The position numbers and the translations under genes are program-made. This document shows positions 34,448 to 44,023 of a stretch of 64,000 nucleotides of DNA, one piece after another. The stretch's first letter is position 1. Every line of letters begins with the position of its first letter. Source of the stretch: Rhizobium rhizogenes (GTDB taxonomy: Bacteria; Pseudomonadota; Alphaproteobacteria; Rhizobiales; Rhizobiaceae). The DNA is taken from the NCBI RefSeq assembly GCF_002005205.3, contig NZ_CP019701.2, forward strand, positions 2,466,501 through 2,530,500. Direction: 5' to 3'. The notes beneath the pieces were generated by a model, which did not search any database, was not told where the DNA came from, and was given only the letters and a program-made list of their open reading frames with translations.

Positions 34448-35875
34448 TCAAACTCCCGCAATGGCCTTGGCGAAATCTTCCGCCTCGAAGGGCTCCAGAT
34501 CATCCACACCTTCACCCACACCGATGAAATAGACCGGCAGCTTGTGTTTGGCAGCGATGGCGACGAGGATACCGCCCCGCGCCGTGCCATCCAATTTTGT
34601 CATAATCAGGCCCGAAACCCCCGCGACATTGCGGAATATTTCCACCTGGTTCATGGCGTTCTGCCCCGTCGTCGCATCCAGCGTCTGCAACACGGTATGC
34701 GGCGCATCCGGATCGAGCTTGCCGAGCACGCGCACGATCTTTTCCAGCTCCGCCATCAGTTCCGTCTTGTTCTGCAGACGGCCGGCCGTATCGATGATGA
34801 GAACGTCGCTTTTCTGCGCCCGCGCCTGCTCATAGGCGTCATAAGCCAGACCCGAGGCATCCGCGCCGAGCTTGGTGCCGATGAATTGCGAACCGGTGCG
34901 ATCGGCCCAGATCTTGAGCTGCTCGATCGCCGCGGCGCGGAACGTATCGCCCGCCGCCAGCATCACCTTGAGGCCCGAGCCCGAGAGCTTGGCGGCAAGC
35001 TTGCCGATGGTCGTCGTCTTGCCGGTGCCGTTCACGCCGACGACGAGAATGACATGCGGCTTGTGCGAAAGATCAAGCTCCAGCGGCTTGGCCACAGGCT
35101 TCAGGACCTTGGTGATCTCGCCCGCCATGATGCGCGCCACATCCTCGCCGCTCACATCCTTGCCATAACGTTCCGAAGACAGGGCGCCGGTGATACGCAT
35201 GGCGGTCTCGACGCCGAGGTCGGACTGGATGAGCAGATCTTCCAGCTCATCAAGCGTGTCCTCGTCCAGCTTGCGCTTGGTGAAAAGCGCCGAAATCTGC
35301 GTGGTCAGCTGCGACGACGTGCGGGCGAGCCCGGCCCGCAGGCGCTGAAACCAGCTGAGCTTCGGTTGCGGTGCTTCGGCGACAGGCTCTTCACGCTCGC
35401 TTGCTGATGAAAAGCCCTTCGGCAAAGCCTGCGGCACGACAGGGAGCTCGGCTGCATCTGCCGACTCCGCCTCATCGAGCAGCGCATCCATCGCATCAGC
35501 ATCAAGCACGGCTTCCGGCAAAGGCTCGGCCTGCTCTTCGGCAGCGGCTTCCGCCTGCAACAGCGACAGCGGCACCACACCCATGTCGCCGGAAAGCTCG
35601 GCACCGGGCAGAAGCGGTGCGTCCTCTTCGTCTTCTTCTTCGGAAAGGACCGCATCCAACGTCTCGTCCGGCGCCGGTCCGCCCGCTGTCTCCATCTCCA
35701 GTTCGGAAACGGGATCCTCATCGACAGGGTTATGCGCTTCGGCCTCGCTCAGTGCCGCTTCGAAGGAGGCGTTTTCATTGCCACGCTCGGGCGCGGCGTC
35801 CTCTTGCGGCCGCTCGTCCGTTTCGGCCTTGTCCTTGCCGAACGAAAAGACTTTTTTGATGAAGCCGAGGGCCAT
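34448..35875 (-). CDS. ftsY: Signal recognition particle receptor FtsY
   Basis: A 475-residue SRP receptor GTPase. The first 150 residues are an acidic, Glu-rich A domain with many EEE/EDE runs, longer than in most bacteria and probably membrane-interacting. The N domain ([16 protein letters not shown]) and G domain follow: [17 protein letters not shown] near residue 280, DTAGRLQNK near 360, [10 protein letters not shown] near 426 and the closing [12 protein letters not shown]. Its partner Ffh is encoded 4 kb away on the other strand. It is coupled to mtaB upstream and yciB downstream. Confidence 0.97.
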   Translation of the reverse strand: MALGFIKKVFSFGKDKAETDERPQEDAAPERGNENASFEAALSEAEAHNPVDEDPVSELEMETAGGPAPDETLDAVLSEEEDEEDAPLLPGAELSGDMGVVPLSLLQAEAAAEEQAEPLPEAVLDADAMDALLDEAESADAAELPVVPQALPKGFSSASEREEPVAEAPQPKLSWFQRLRAGLARTSSQLTTQISALFTKRKLDEDTLDELEDLLIQSDLGVETAMRITGALSSERYGKDVSGEDVARIMAGEITKVLKPVAKPLELDLSHKPHVILVVGVNGTGKTTTIGKLAAKLSGSGLKVMLAAGDTFRAAAIEQLKIWADRTGSQFIGTKLGADASGLAYDAYEQARAQKSDVLIIDTAGRLQNKTELMAELEKIVRVLGKLDPDAPHTVLQTLDATTGQNAMNQVEIFRNVAGVSGLIMTKLDGTARGGILVAIAAKHKLPVYFIGVGEGVDDLEPFEAEDFAKAIAGV

Positions 35876-35907
35876 GGTCGTTCCCGTGTCTTTTCTCTTG
35901 TGCCGCC

Positions 35908-37182
35908 TCAGGCCGCGTCCGCCGCCAGAAGCTTCATGTTCAGATGTTTGCCGTTGTGGCCGGTAATCGCAACCTGCGCAAGAGTGCGCGGGAGAAGATC
36001 AGGCGCCTCCACCAGCGTGAAATTGTTCGTATGGGCAAAACCGTTGTTTTCCACGAGGATCGTCTGCACCGAACCGACCATACCTTGCAGATGCGTGAGC
36101 CTCAGAGCCTCACCGCGGGCACGGAGCCTTGCCGCCCGCTCCTTCACCAGTACCCGGTCGAGCTGCGGCATGCGGGCCGCCGGCGTGCCGGCACGCGGGC
36201 TGTAGGGAAACACATGCAGGCTGGAAATGCCGCATTCTTCCGCAAGTGTGGCGGCATTTTCGAACATCTCCTCCGTCTCGGTCGGGAAACCGGCGATCAT
36301 ATCCGCCCCGAAGGCGATATCCGGCCGAAGCGACCGCACGTCGCGACAGAAACGAATGGCATCGGCCCGTGAATGGCGGCGTTTCATGCGTTTCAGGATC
36401 ATGTCGTCACCATGCTGAAGAGAGAGATGCAGATGCGGCATGAAACGCGGCTCATCGGCAATCAGATCCATCAGATGGTGGTCGGCCTCGATACTGTCGA
36501 TCGAGGAAAGGCGCAGGCGTAGAATATCAGGCACCTGCTTCAGCAATGTCTTGCCGAGGTAACCGAGGGAAGGTTCGCCGGGCAAGTCCGCGCCATAGCT
36601 CGTGGCATCCACGCCGGTCAGCACGATTTCGCGATAGCCGCTTTCCGTCAGCCTGCGCGCCTGATCCACCACCGCACCCATCGGCACGGAGCGGGAATTA
36701 CCGCGCCCATAGGGAATGATGCAGAAGGTGCAGCGATGATCGCAGCCATTCTGCACCTGAATGAAGGCGCGCACATGCCCGTCAATGTGCTTGACCATCT
36801 GCGGCGCGGTCGCCTTGATGCTCATGATGTCGTTGACGCGCAGCTTTTCTTCCGCCGAGACGCCAAAATCGGGCAGCGCACGATAGGAAGTGCTTTTCAG
36901 CTTTTCCTCATTGCCCAGCACCGCATCCACCTCGGGCATTTCGGCAAAGGTCTGTTTCTCGGTCTGGGCGGCGCAGCCGGTGACGATGATGCGCGCATGC
37001 GGATTGTCGCGCCGTGCACGGCGGATGGCCTGACGTGCCTGACGCACCGCCTCGCCCGTCACGGCGCAGGTATTGACCAGCACGGCATTGTTGAGCCCGG
37101 CCTTTTCGGCCTCCGCCCGCATCACTTCCGATTCATAGGTGTTGAGACGACAGCCGAAGGTTATGACCTCGACGCCGCTCAT
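35908..37182 (-). CDS. mtaB: tRNA (t6A37) methylthiotransferase MtaB
   Basis: A 424-residue radical-SAM methylthiotransferase that makes ms2t6A37 in tRNAs. The N-terminal UPF0004 domain starts at [18 protein letters not shown] and includes [19 protein letters not shown] and [10 protein letters not shown], each with one cluster cysteine. The radical-SAM cysteines are in [17 protein letters not shown] near residues 146-153. The MtaB (rather than MiaB or RimO) assignment rests on GCRLNTYES and [10 protein letters not shown]. The start is ATG 37182, overlapping the dapF stop (ATGA); the ORF opening upstream lies inside dapF. A C-terminal TRAM-like stretch follows. Confidence 0.94.
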   Translation of the reverse strand: MSGVEVITFGCRLNTYESEVMRAEAEKAGLNNAVLVNTCAVTGEAVRQARQAIRRARRDNPHARIIVTGCAAQTEKQTFAEMPEVDAVLGNEEKLKSTSYRALPDFGVSAEEKLRVNDIMSIKATAPQMVKHIDGHVRAFIQVQNGCDHRCTFCIIPYGRGNSRSVPMGAVVDQARRLTESGYREIVLTGVDATSYGADLPGEPSLGYLGKTLLKQVPDILRLRLSSIDSIEADHHLMDLIADEPRFMPHLHLSLQHGDDMILKRMKRRHSRADAIRFCRDVRSLRPDIAFGADMIAGFPTETEEMFENAATLAEECGISSLHVFPYSPRAGTPAARMPQLDRVLVKERAARLRARGEALRLTHLQGMVGSVQTILVENNGFAHTNNFTLVEAPDLLPRTLAQVAITGHNGKHLNMKLLAADAA

Positions 37183-38078
37183 ACGGCCCCCCGCTCGACC
37201 GCATCGCGCGCCCAGGCGCCGGTGACTGGATCGACGGAACCCGACCATTCCCATTCGGCCGGGCCGGTCATGATGACGTGATTGTCCTCGCGCCAGTCGA
37301 TGGTCAGCGGCACACGGATGGGGCTGGAGGCGACATCGATCGTGACCTTCCGGCCTGTACGCCCCGTGCGGGCGGCGGAAACGGCTGAAGCGCAGGCGGC
37401 AGAACCGCAGGCGAGCGTCAGCCCGGCGCCGCGTTCCCAGGTGCGGGTGCGCAGCGCGCTGTCGGAAATCACCTGCGCCAGCGTGATATTGGCCTTTTCC
37501 GGAAACATCGGGTGATTTTCGAGCAGAGGTCCGAAACGTTCGAGATCGAACTCCATCGGATCGCGGTCCACCCAGAAAATCGCATGCGGGTTGCCCATGG
37601 ACATGACGGCGGGCGAATGCAGGATCGGTGCATCGATCGGCCCGATCTGCAATTCGATGCGGCTGGTATCGTGGAATTCCTCCGAAAGCGGAATATCGCT
37701 CCAGCGGAAACGCGGCAGGCCCATATCGACCGATATCATGCCGTCTTCATGCTCGACGGCATTCAGAATGCCCGCCACCGTCTGGAAGGTGAAGCTGGTC
37801 TTGCCGGTTTCGGAAGCCAGCGCCTGCACCACGCAGCGTGTGCCATTGCCGCAGGCCTGCGCCTTCGTGCCATCACAATTGAGGATGTCGATAAAGGCAT
37901 CCGTGCCACTGACACGCGGATCGTGGATGGCCATGATCTGGTCGAACTGTGTGGCAGCATCGGCGTTCAGCGCAATCGCCGCCGCCGGCGTGACCATATC
38001 CTTACGGCCGCGCATGTCGATAACGAGGATCTTGTTGCCAAGCCCGTTCATCTTCGCAAATTCGACCGTATCCGCCAT
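37179..38078 (-). CDS. dapF: Diaminopimelate epimerase
   Basis: A 299-residue PLP-independent epimerase that converts LL- to meso-diaminopimelate for lysine and peptidoglycan. The catalytic cysteines lie in [10 protein letters not shown] (near residue 74) and [10 protein letters not shown] (near residue 224). The N-terminal sequence is [18 protein letters not shown], where most bacteria have MHGLGNDFVVID; this variant is usual in Rhizobiales but changes a conserved acidic position. The start is ATG 38078; an ATG at 38099 would add seven residues. It is first in the dapF-mtaB-ftsY-yciB-DUF2585 unit. Confidence 0.96.
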   Translation of the reverse strand: MADTVEFAKMNGLGNKILVIDMRGRKDMVTPAAAIALNADAATQFDQIMAIHDPRVSGTDAFIDILNCDGTKAQACGNGTRCVVQALASETGKTSFTFQTVAGILNAVEHEDGMISVDMGLPRFRWSDIPLSEEFHDTSRIELQIGPIDAPILHSPAVMSMGNPHAIFWVDRDPMEFDLERFGPLLENHPMFPEKANITLAQVISDSALRTRTWERGAGLTLACGSAACASAVSAARTGRTGRKVTIDVASSPIRVPLTIDWREDNHVIMTGPAEWEWSGSVDPVTGAWARDAVERGAV

Positions 38079-38200
38079 CGCCTTGAACCTGAAAACCATC
38101 TGAAATTGGATTGCACACGGGATTTGTCCCGCGCTTTCGCCCTATATGGCGGAAAGGACAGTAAATTACCAGACTGTTGCGACGCAAACGGGGCAGCGGC

Positions 38201-39271
38201 TCAGGCGGAAGGCACGTCGAAAACCTCGCCGGGGCGCATCGGCCGGAAACGGCTCTCGTCCACTCCCTGCTCGGTCAATGCGACCTTGAGTGCCGCAAGC
38301 GGCGCATCCACCGCCTCATCGGTGAGCTGCACCGTGCCCCAGTGATGGCCGCAGACATGCGCCGCGCCGCAAAGCCTCATGCCCTCCACGGCTTCCGCCG
38401 GGTTCTGGTGCTGGCCCTTCATGAACCAGCGCGGTTCGTAAGCACCGAAAGGCAGGTTGGCGAGGCGGAAATCACCATGCTTCTTGCGTGCGGCGTGATA
38501 GTTGAGGCCCTCGTGGAAGCCGGTATCGCCTATATGGTAGATTTTACCGCCCGGTGTTTCGATGACGAAGGCAGCCCAGAGCGCCATACGCCTGTCGTTA
38601 AGACCACGGGCCGACCAATGGTGGCACGGTTCGAAATGAATTTTCACCGAACCTGTCTCCACCACATCGCCCCAGTCGCCCACCTTGATACGCGCGGCCT
38701 CGACACCGGTGCGGATGATGGCATCATTGCCGAGCGGCGTGATGAAAAGCGGCTTGTGCGCCACATGCAGGCGCTTCAGCGTCTCCATGTCCAGATGGTC
38801 GTAGTGATTGTGCGTCAGCAGCACCAGATCGATGGGCGGCAGGTCCTCAAAACGGATGCCGGGCGGATTGACCCGCTTGGGACCCGCGAAGCTGAACGGG
38901 CTGGTGCGCTGCGACCACACCGGATCGATGAGAATATTCAGACCCGCCGTCTGGATAAGGAAGGAGGCATGGCCGACGAAGGTGACGCGCATATCCCTGC
39001 CTTCGATCCGGGCTTCCGGTTTTGCAAAGGGAAAAGGGCTCGGATAACTTTCCGGCCATGTGGCGCGCTCGCCATTGAAGCGCCACTTCAAAAGGCCCAT
39101 GAAATTGCCGGGCGGCGAACCGCCGGGATTGAAGAAACGCACCCCGTCGAAATGATCGGAGATCGGGCCGCTATAATAGGCGCTGGCGTTCGAACGGCGG
39201 GCATAGAGGCCGCCGCCCGCCAGAGCGAGCAGACCAAGAGCGGAAAAACGAAAGAAGTTTCGACGTTTCAT
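38201..39271 (-). CDS. MBL-fold hydrolase (NAPE-PLD-like), exported
   Basis: A 356-residue metallo-beta-lactamase-fold enzyme. The motif LTHNHYDHLDMETL (near residues 147-160) carries the HxHxDH zinc site. TFVGHASFLIQTAGLNILIDPVWSQR, PPIDLVLLTH and the region around ARIKVGDWGD are typical of the NAPE-PLD/UlaG-like subgroup. Residues 1-27 (MKRRNFFRFSALGLLALAGGGLYARR) show a twin-arginine-like start (RRNFF), so it may be sent to the periplasm by Tat. The start is ATG 39271; the longer reading from 39370 lacks family support. The substrate is unknown. Confidence 0.88.
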   Translation of the reverse strand: MKRRNFFRFSALGLLALAGGGLYARRSNASAYYSGPISDHFDGVRFFNPGGSPPGNFMGLLKWRFNGERATWPESYPSPFPFAKPEARIEGRDMRVTFVGHASFLIQTAGLNILIDPVWSQRTSPFSFAGPKRVNPPGIRFEDLPPIDLVLLTHNHYDHLDMETLKRLHVAHKPLFITPLGNDAIIRTGVEAARIKVGDWGDVVETGSVKIHFEPCHHWSARGLNDRRMALWAAFVIETPGGKIYHIGDTGFHEGLNYHAARKKHGDFRLANLPFGAYEPRWFMKGQHQNPAEAVEGMRLCGAAHVCGHHWGTVQLTDEAVDAPLAALKVALTEQGVDESRFRPMRPGEVFDVPSA

Positions 39272-39381
39272 GACAAAGGTATAGGAAGCGGAATGGCGCC
39301 GTTCAAGCGCCGCCAATCGCGGCTTGCGGCCAATCACGCAAAGATGAAATGCAGGCTTTGCCGGCCACAAACCGGCATCGC

Positions 39382-39411
39382 CTTGACTTTTCCCGCACTT
39401 TCCTGTTTATC
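39382..39411 (+). promoter_or_regulatory. Predicted sigma-70-type promoter before ffh
   Basis: CTTGACT and TTTATC with a 17-base spacer, close to the alphaproteobacterial consensus. It would start RNA near 39418, about 180 bases before the ffh ATG. Confidence 0.5.
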
Positions 39412-39490
39412 CCGCCCATCAGCTGGCAGTTTCATGACTCCAAGCCGCCGACCGGGACCCGCAAAGGTATAAAGAGATCCCGGAGGTCAA

Positions 39491-39525
39491 CACCCGACAG
39501 CGCGATGCGCCCTCGGGTGCTTTTT
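39491..39525 (+). terminator. Intrinsic terminator in the ffh leader
   Basis: CACCCGA (39491-39497) pairs with TCGGGTG (39513-39519), with a GCGC-GAT-GCGC inner stem, followed by CTTTTT. It lies 76 bases before the ffh start codon, so it could end a short RNA or attenuate ffh. Confidence 0.72.
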
Positions 39526-39600
39526 GGCTTTGCGTCTTGTTTTTGCCAGCAAAAGCACCGACGTTTCGGAAACCCCGGAACGAAGAAGGAAGAAACGATG

Positions 39601-41166
39601 TTTGAAAACCTCCAGGACCGCCTTGGTTCCATTCTGAATGGACTGACCGGCCGTGGCGCGCTGACGGAAGCCGATGTTGCTGCCGCCCTGCGCGAGGTTC
39701 GCCGTGCGCTTTTGGAAGCGGACGTGGCGCTGGAAGTCGTGCGTTCCTTCACCGACAGGGTGCGTGAAAAGGCCGTTGGTGCCGCCGTCCTGAAGTCCAT
39801 CAAGCCTGGCCAGATGGTCGTCAAGATCGTACATGACGAGCTTGTCGAAATGCTCGGCACCGAAGGCGTCTCCATCGACCTCAACGCCCCCGCCCCCGTC
39901 GTCATCATGATGGTGGGTCTGCAGGGCTCGGGCAAGACCACGACCACCGGCAAGATCGCCAAGCGCCTGACCGACCGCGAGAAGAAGAAGGTGCTGATGG
40001 CATCTCTCGACACGCGTCGTCCGGCCGCACAGGAACAGCTTCGCCAGCTGGGCGTCCAGACCGGCGTCGACACGCTGCCGGTCATCGCCGGCCAGTCGCC
40101 GACCGATATCGCCGCACGCGCGGTGCAGGCGGCAAAGCTTGGCGGCCATGACGTCGTCATTCTCGATACCGCCGGCCGCACCCATATCGACGAACCCTTG
40201 ATGCTGGAAATGGCCGACATCAAGAAGAAGTCCAACCCGCATGAAATCCTGCTGGTGGCGGATTCGCTGACCGGTCAGGACGCCGTCAATCTGGCGCGCA
40301 ATTTCGATGAGCGCGTCGGCATCACCGGTCTCGTGCTCACCCGTATGGATGGTGACGGTCGCGGCGGTGCGGCGCTGTCCATGCGTGCCGTCACCGGCAA
40401 GCCGATCAAGCTGATCGGTATCGGCGAGCGCATGAACGAACTCGACGAGTTCCATCCGCGCCGTATCGCCGACCGTATTCTCGGCATGGGCGACATCGTT
40501 TCGCTGGTCGAAAAGGCCGCCGAAAACATCGATGCGGAAAAAGCCCGCGCCATGGCCGAGAAGATGGCCAAGGGCAAGTTCGACCTCAACGATCTCGCCG
40601 ATCAGCTTGGCCAGATGAAGAAGATGGGCGGCATGGGCGGCATCATGGGGCTGATGCCCGGCATGGCCGGCATGAAGGACAAGATGGCTTCGGCCGGCAT
40701 GAACGACAAGATGTTCGACCGCCAGATCGCCATCATCTCGTCCATGACCAAGGCCGAGCGCGCCAACCCGGATATTCTGAAACACAGCCGCAAGAAGCGC
40801 ATCGCCGCCGGTTCCGGCACGGATGCCGCCGAAATCAACAAGCTCCTGAAAATGCATCGCGGCATGGCCGACATGATGAAGGCGATGGGCGGCAAGGGCA
40901 AAGGCGGCATCATGAAGCAGATGATGGGCGGCCTTGCCGGCAAGATGGGTCTTGGCGGCATGGGGGGCGGCATGCCCGATCTGTCGAACATCGATCCGAA
41001 GCAGCTCGAGGCGCTCCAGAAGCAGGCGGAAGCAGCCGGTCTCGGCAAGCCGGGCGCCATGCCCGGTCTTGGTGGCATGCCGGGTGGTTTGCCGGGTCTC
41101 GGCGGAGCCAAGCTGCCGGGTCTCGGCGGCATGCCGGGCCTGCCCGGCTTTCCGAAAAAGAAGTGA
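39601..41166 (+). CDS. ffh: Signal recognition particle protein Ffh
   Basis: A 521-residue SRP GTPase. The N domain opens at MFENLQDRLGSILNGL; the G domain has GLQGSGKTTTTGKIAKRL near residue 105, DTAGRTHID near residue 190 and TRMDGDGRGGAAL near residue 248. The M domain (about 300-450) is Met-rich (FDLNDLADQLGQMKKMGGMGG). The C-terminal 60 residues are unusual: short repeats of PGLGG, GMPG and LPG end in PGFPKKK, an extended low-complexity tail. The start ATG 39601 has AAGGAAG before it. It is followed by a chorismate mutase gene at 11 bases. Confidence 0.97.
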   Translation, partial: FENLQDRLGSILNGLTGRGALTEADVAAALREVRRALLEADVALEVVRSFTDRVREKAVGAAVLKSIKPGQMVVKIVHDELVEMLGTEGVSIDLNAPAPVVIMMVGLQGSGKTTTTGKIAKRLTDREKKKVLMASLDTRRPAAQEQLRQLGVQTGVDTLPVIAGQSPTDIAARAVQAAKLGGHDVVILDTAGRTHIDEPLMLEMADIKKKSNPHEILLVADSLTGQDAVNLARNFDERVGITGLVLTRMDGDGRGGAALSMRAVTGKPIKLIGIGERMNELDEFHPRRIADRILGMGDIVSLVEKAAENIDAEKARAMAEKMAKGKFDLNDLADQLGQMKKMGGMGGIMGLMPGMAGMKDKMASAGMNDKMFDRQIAIISSMTKAERANPDILKHSRKKRIAAGSGTDAAEINKLLKMHRGMADMMKAMGGKGKGGIMKQMMGGLAGKMGLGGMGGGMPDLSNIDPKQLEALQKQAEAAGLGKPGAMPGLGGMPGGLPGLGGAKLPGLGGMPGLPGFPKKK

Positions 41167-41177
41167 GGGGGACACCA

Positions 41178-41495
41178 GTGAACAATGCAGAGGTGAAAGC
41201 CCAGCTTTCCGAATATCGCCAGTCGATCGACAATATCGATGCCGCACTGGTTCACATTCTTGCCGAACGTTTCCGCTGTACCAAGGCGGTGGGCGTGCTG
41301 AAGGCAAAGTACAATTTGCCGCCGGCCGACCCGGCGCGCGAGGAATACCAGATCGAACGCCTTCGCCGTCTGGCGAAGGACGCCAATCTGGACCCGGATT
41401 TCGCCGAGAAGTTCCTGAACTTCATCATCAAGGAAGTCATCCGGCATCATGAAGCAATCGCCGCCGAACATGGCGGTAACGAAAAGACCGCCTGA
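41178..41495 (+). CDS. aroQ: Chorismate mutase (AroQ class)
   Basis: A 105-residue helical chorismate mutase that turns chorismate to prephenate for phenylalanine and tyrosine. Conserved are EYRQSIDNIDAALVHILAERFRCTKAVGVLKAKYNLP (first helix, with catalytic Arg and Lys) and DFAEKFLNFIIKEVIRHHEAIA. The start is GTG 41178, with AGGGGG about 7 bases upstream. It is between ffh and rpsP, so probably part of that transcript, which is a common arrangement in rhizobia. The length fits a monofunctional enzyme; no prephenate dehydratase domain is fused. Confidence 0.93.
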   Translation: MNNAEVKAQLSEYRQSIDNIDAALVHILAERFRCTKAVGVLKAKYNLPPADPAREEYQIERLRRLAKDANLDPDFAEKFLNFIIKEVIRHHEAIAAEHGGNEKTA

Positions 41496-41528
41496 ACGGC
41501 GGACAAGCCATCCTAAGGAGTAAATGAC

Positions 41529-41906
41529 ATGGCACTTAAAATTCGTCTCGCACGCGGTGGTTCCAAGAAGCGCCCGTATTACCAGATCGTCGTTGCAGAC
41601 GCCCGTTCGCCCCGCGACGGCCGTTTCCTCGAGAAGGTCGGTTCCTGGAACCCGATGCTCGGCAAGGACAACCCGCAGCGCGTTGAGCTGAAGGCTGACC
41701 TCATCAAGGAATGGATCGCCAAGGGCGCACAGCCGACCGACCGCGTTCTGCGCTTCCTCGCCGAAGCCGGCCTTGCCGAGCGCGCCGCTCGCAGCAACCC
41801 GGAAAAGGCAAAGCCGGGCAAGCGCGCTCTCGAGCGTATCGCTGAAAAGAAGCAGAAGGCTGAAGATGCAGCCGCTGCTGCTGCGGAAGCCTCTGCTGCA
41901 GAATAA
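41529..41906 (+). CDS. rpsP: 30S ribosomal protein S16
   Basis: A 125-residue ribosomal protein, longer than the about 82 of Escherichia coli. The core [33 protein letters not shown] and [10 protein letters not shown] is standard. After about residue 85 a basic and Ala-rich tail ([28 protein letters not shown]) follows, usual in Rhizobiales. The start ATG 41529 has TAAGGAG upstream. A perfect terminator follows its stop, so rimM may be partly uncoupled from it. Confidence 0.98.
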   Translation: MALKIRLARGGSKKRPYYQIVVADARSPRDGRFLEKVGSWNPMLGKDNPQRVELKADLIKEWIAKGAQPTDRVLRFLAEAGLAERAARSNPEKAKPGKRALERIAEKKQKAEDAAAAAAEASAAE

Positions 41907-41928
41907 TCTGCACGGAAACTTTTGAGGA

Positions 41929-41964
41929 ACGGGTGGCGTGGTTTTCCATGCCGCCCGTTTTTTG
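41929..41964 (+). terminator. Terminator between rpsP and rimM
   Basis: ACGGGTGGCGTGG / CCATGCCGCCCGT, 13 pairs with two G-T wobbles around a TTTT loop, then a T run. It gives rpsP its own end and would lower expression of the assembly factors downstream unless they have a second promoter. Confidence 0.92.
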
Positions 41965-42026
41965 TTTATTTTGGCGTCAACAAACCTTAAAGCTGACGCA
42001 ACCAACACCAGAAGACGGACGGCCCG

Positions 42027-42593
42027 ATGGCAAAGCTGGAAAACCCGGTACTCATGGCAAAAATCGGCGGCGCGCAGGGCCTGCGCGGCGAAGTCCGTGT
42101 CAGCACCTATACGGGCGATCCCCTGGCGCTCGGCGACTATGGCAATCTTGTCACTGCCGATGGCCGGGTCTTCGAAATTCTGGAATTGCGCGAAGGCAAG
42201 AATGTCGTCGTCGTCCGTTTCCGGGGCATCAATGACCGCAATGCGGCCGAGAGCCTGAACGGGCTGGAACTCTTCATCGAACGCGACAATCTGCCGGATG
42301 ACGAACTTGACGATGACGAGTTTTATTATGCCGATCTGGAAGGGCTGGAAGCCGTTGACGCCGAGGGCAAAAGCTACGGTGCCGTCAGCGCCGTCTATGA
42401 TTTCGGCGCCGGCGATCTGCTGGAACTGAAAGGTGCCGGCCGTCGTCCCGCCCTCATCCCCTTTTCGGAGGCGGCCGTGCTTGAGATCGATCTGGAAGCC
42501 GGGCGCATTCTCATCGATCCGATGGCCGCCGGCCTGATCGACAATCCCGACGACAAGGACGAAACCGGCGTATCGCCGTTCGGCAAGAAATAA
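42027..42593 (+). CDS. rimM: Ribosome maturation factor RimM
   Basis: A 188-residue 30S assembly factor. The N-terminal beta-barrel starts at [18 protein letters not shown], the RimM motif, with [31 protein letters not shown] next. The PRC-barrel half begins near [17 protein letters not shown] and includes [14 protein letters not shown]. It helps mature the 3' domain of the 30S subunit with S19. The start ATG 42027 precedes MAKLENPV. It is three bases from trmD, so these two are coupled. Confidence 0.96.
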   Translation: MAKLENPVLMAKIGGAQGLRGEVRVSTYTGDPLALGDYGNLVTADGRVFEILELREGKNVVVVRFRGINDRNAAESLNGLELFIERDNLPDDELDDDEFYYADLEGLEAVDAEGKSYGAVSAVYDFGAGDLLELKGAGRRPALIPFSEAAVLEIDLEAGRILIDPMAAGLIDNPDDKDETGVSPFGKK

Positions 42594-42596
42594 TCC

Positions 42597-43295
42597 ATGA
42601 CCTTCAAGGCGACCGTGCTGACGCTCTACCCGGAAATGTTTCCGGGGCATCTCCAATATTCACTGGCTGGCAAGGCGCTGGAGCGGGGGCAATGGTCGCT
42701 GGAGGCTGTGCAGATCCGCGAATTCGCCACCGACAGGCACCGAAGCGTCGATGACACGCCGGCAGGCGGCGGCGCTGGCATGGTCCTGAAGCCCGATGTT
42801 CTGGCTGCGGCCATCGACCATGTTTCGGATGGCGATACGCGGCCCCGTCTCCTTATGAGCCCACGCGGCAAACCACTATCGCAGAACCGTGTGCGTGAAC
42901 TCGCAGCCGGGGAAGGCGCGATCATCGTCTGCGGCCGTTTCGAAGGTGTCGACCAGCGCGTCATCGAGGCACGCGGGCTGGAGGAAGTGTCGATCGGCGA
43001 TTACATTCTCTCCGGCGGTGAGCCGGCGGCGCTGACGCTTCTTGACGCCGTCGTCCGCATCCTGCCGGGCGTCATGGGCAACGATCTTTCCGGCGTGCAT
43101 GAGAGCTTCGAGGGCGGGTTGCTGGAACATCCGCACTATACCCGCCCGCAGATCTGGGAAGGCCGCGATATTCCCGCCGTCCTCACCTCCGGCAACCACG
43201 CCGTCATCGACAGGTGGCGTCACGAACAGGCGCTGAAGCTGACGCATGAAAGACGCCCGGACCTTCTGGTAAAGGCTCAGGCCGAAACGAAATAA
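42597..43295 (+). CDS. trmD: tRNA (guanine37-N1) methyltransferase TrmD
   Basis: A 232-residue SPOUT methyltransferase that forms m1G37 in tRNAs and prevents +1 frameshifts. The N-terminal [26 protein letters not shown] and [18 protein letters not shown] are signature stretches. The knot holds [32 protein letters not shown] (SAM loop near residues 130-150) and the closing [12 protein letters not shown]. It is coupled to rimM. Its 3' end overlaps the convergent tauE-like gene by 19 bases, so the usual trmD-rplS link is broken here. Confidence 0.97.
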   Translation: MTFKATVLTLYPEMFPGHLQYSLAGKALERGQWSLEAVQIREFATDRHRSVDDTPAGGGAGMVLKPDVLAAAIDHVSDGDTRPRLLMSPRGKPLSQNRVRELAAGEGAIIVCGRFEGVDQRVIEARGLEEVSIGDYILSGGEPAALTLLDAVVRILPGVMGNDLSGVHESFEGGLLEHPHYTRPQIWEGRDIPAVLTSGNHAVIDRWRHEQALKLTHERRPDLLVKAQAETK

Positions 43296-44023
43296 TAGGC
43301 CGTCAGCACCAGCCCGACGGCGATCACCAGCCAGCGGATGATCCACTGCGGCACCCGCCGTGCCGTATGCACGCCCGCATAACCGCCAAGTGCGGCCGCA
43401 GGGAACATGATGAGCGCCGCCCACCAGGAAACGACACCGCCGCCGACGAAGATCGTGATTGCGATGACGGCGATCACGACGGACAAGAGGTTCTTCAGCG
43501 CATTCAGATGATGATAGCTGCCGCCCGAGGTTATTCCGAGGATGGCCAGCATCATGATGCCCATGCCGGCACCGAAAAACCCGCCATAGACGGAAGCGAG
43601 ACCCTGAAAGACGAGGCTCTGCAGATTGCCGGGCGAACGTTCGGCGCTCGCTTTCGGCCGCAGCCACGGGCCGGCAGCGAAAACGGCGGTTGCAGCGAGA
43701 AGCAGCCACGGCACGAGCTGGCGGAAGGAGGGATTGTCGAGCGACAAAAGCAGAAGCGATCCGGCCAGCCCGCCGACGATTGAAACGCCCGACAGAAGGA
43801 TCGCCTCGCGCCAATGGGCGCGGATTTCCGGCCCGTAGGCGATGACGGAGGTGATGTAACCCGGAAACTGCACGATGGCGGACGTGGCGTTGGCGACGAT
43901 GGGTGGCAGGCCAGCCAGCGTCATCGCTCCGAAGGTCAGGAAAGTGCCGCCACCGGCGATCGCATTGACGACACCCGACAGAAAGCCGGTGACAAACAGC
44001 ATGAGAATAATGAATATGGACAT
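43277..44023 (-). CDS. TauE/SafE family sulfite or anion exporter
   Basis: A 248-residue membrane protein with about eight hydrophobic segments of the TauE/SafE family. Its first core is [41 protein letters not shown], with the family's repeated G-x-G pattern, and its second half repeats it at [16 protein letters not shown] near residue 150. The start ATG 44023 (MSIFIILM) has GGGAGGGG upstream; the reading from 44230 is unsupported. It lies inverted between trmD and rplS. The substrate is unknown; relatives export sulfite, taurine-derived sulfonates or other anions. Confidence 0.9.
   Translation of the reverse strand: MSIFIILMLFVTGFLSGVVNAIAGGGTFLTFGAMTLAGLPPIVANATSAIVQFPGYITSVIAYGPEIRAHWREAILLSGVSIVGGLAGSLLLLSLDNPSFRQLVPWLLLAATAVFAAGPWLRPKASAERSPGNLQSLVFQGLASVYGGFFGAGMGIMMLAILGITSGGSYHHLNALKNLLSVVIAVIAITIFVGGGVVSWWAALIMFPAAALGGYAGVHTARRVPQWIIRWLVIAVGLVLTAYYFVSA

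Larger units (their letters stand above)
39272..39600 (+). other. ffh upstream region with promoter and internal terminator
   Basis: About 330 bp without a gene, between the MBL-fold gene and ffh. It holds a candidate promoter (39382-39411), a stem CCGGGA (39452-39457) / TCCCGG (39478-39483) and a T-run hairpin at 39491-39525. The in-frame extension of ffh into it has no start signal or family similarity. Confidence 0.55.

Noticed and set aside
39418..39525. 4.5S (SRP) RNA gene next to ffh
   Set aside because: The conserved loop of SRP RNA (GGAAGCAGCC-like) is absent, so only a leader or unknown small RNA remains possible.
40602..42656. Antisense open frame across ffh, aroQ, rpsP and rimM
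   Set aside because: Crosses several real genes and shows only low-complexity Pro/Met/Arg text derived from the other strand.
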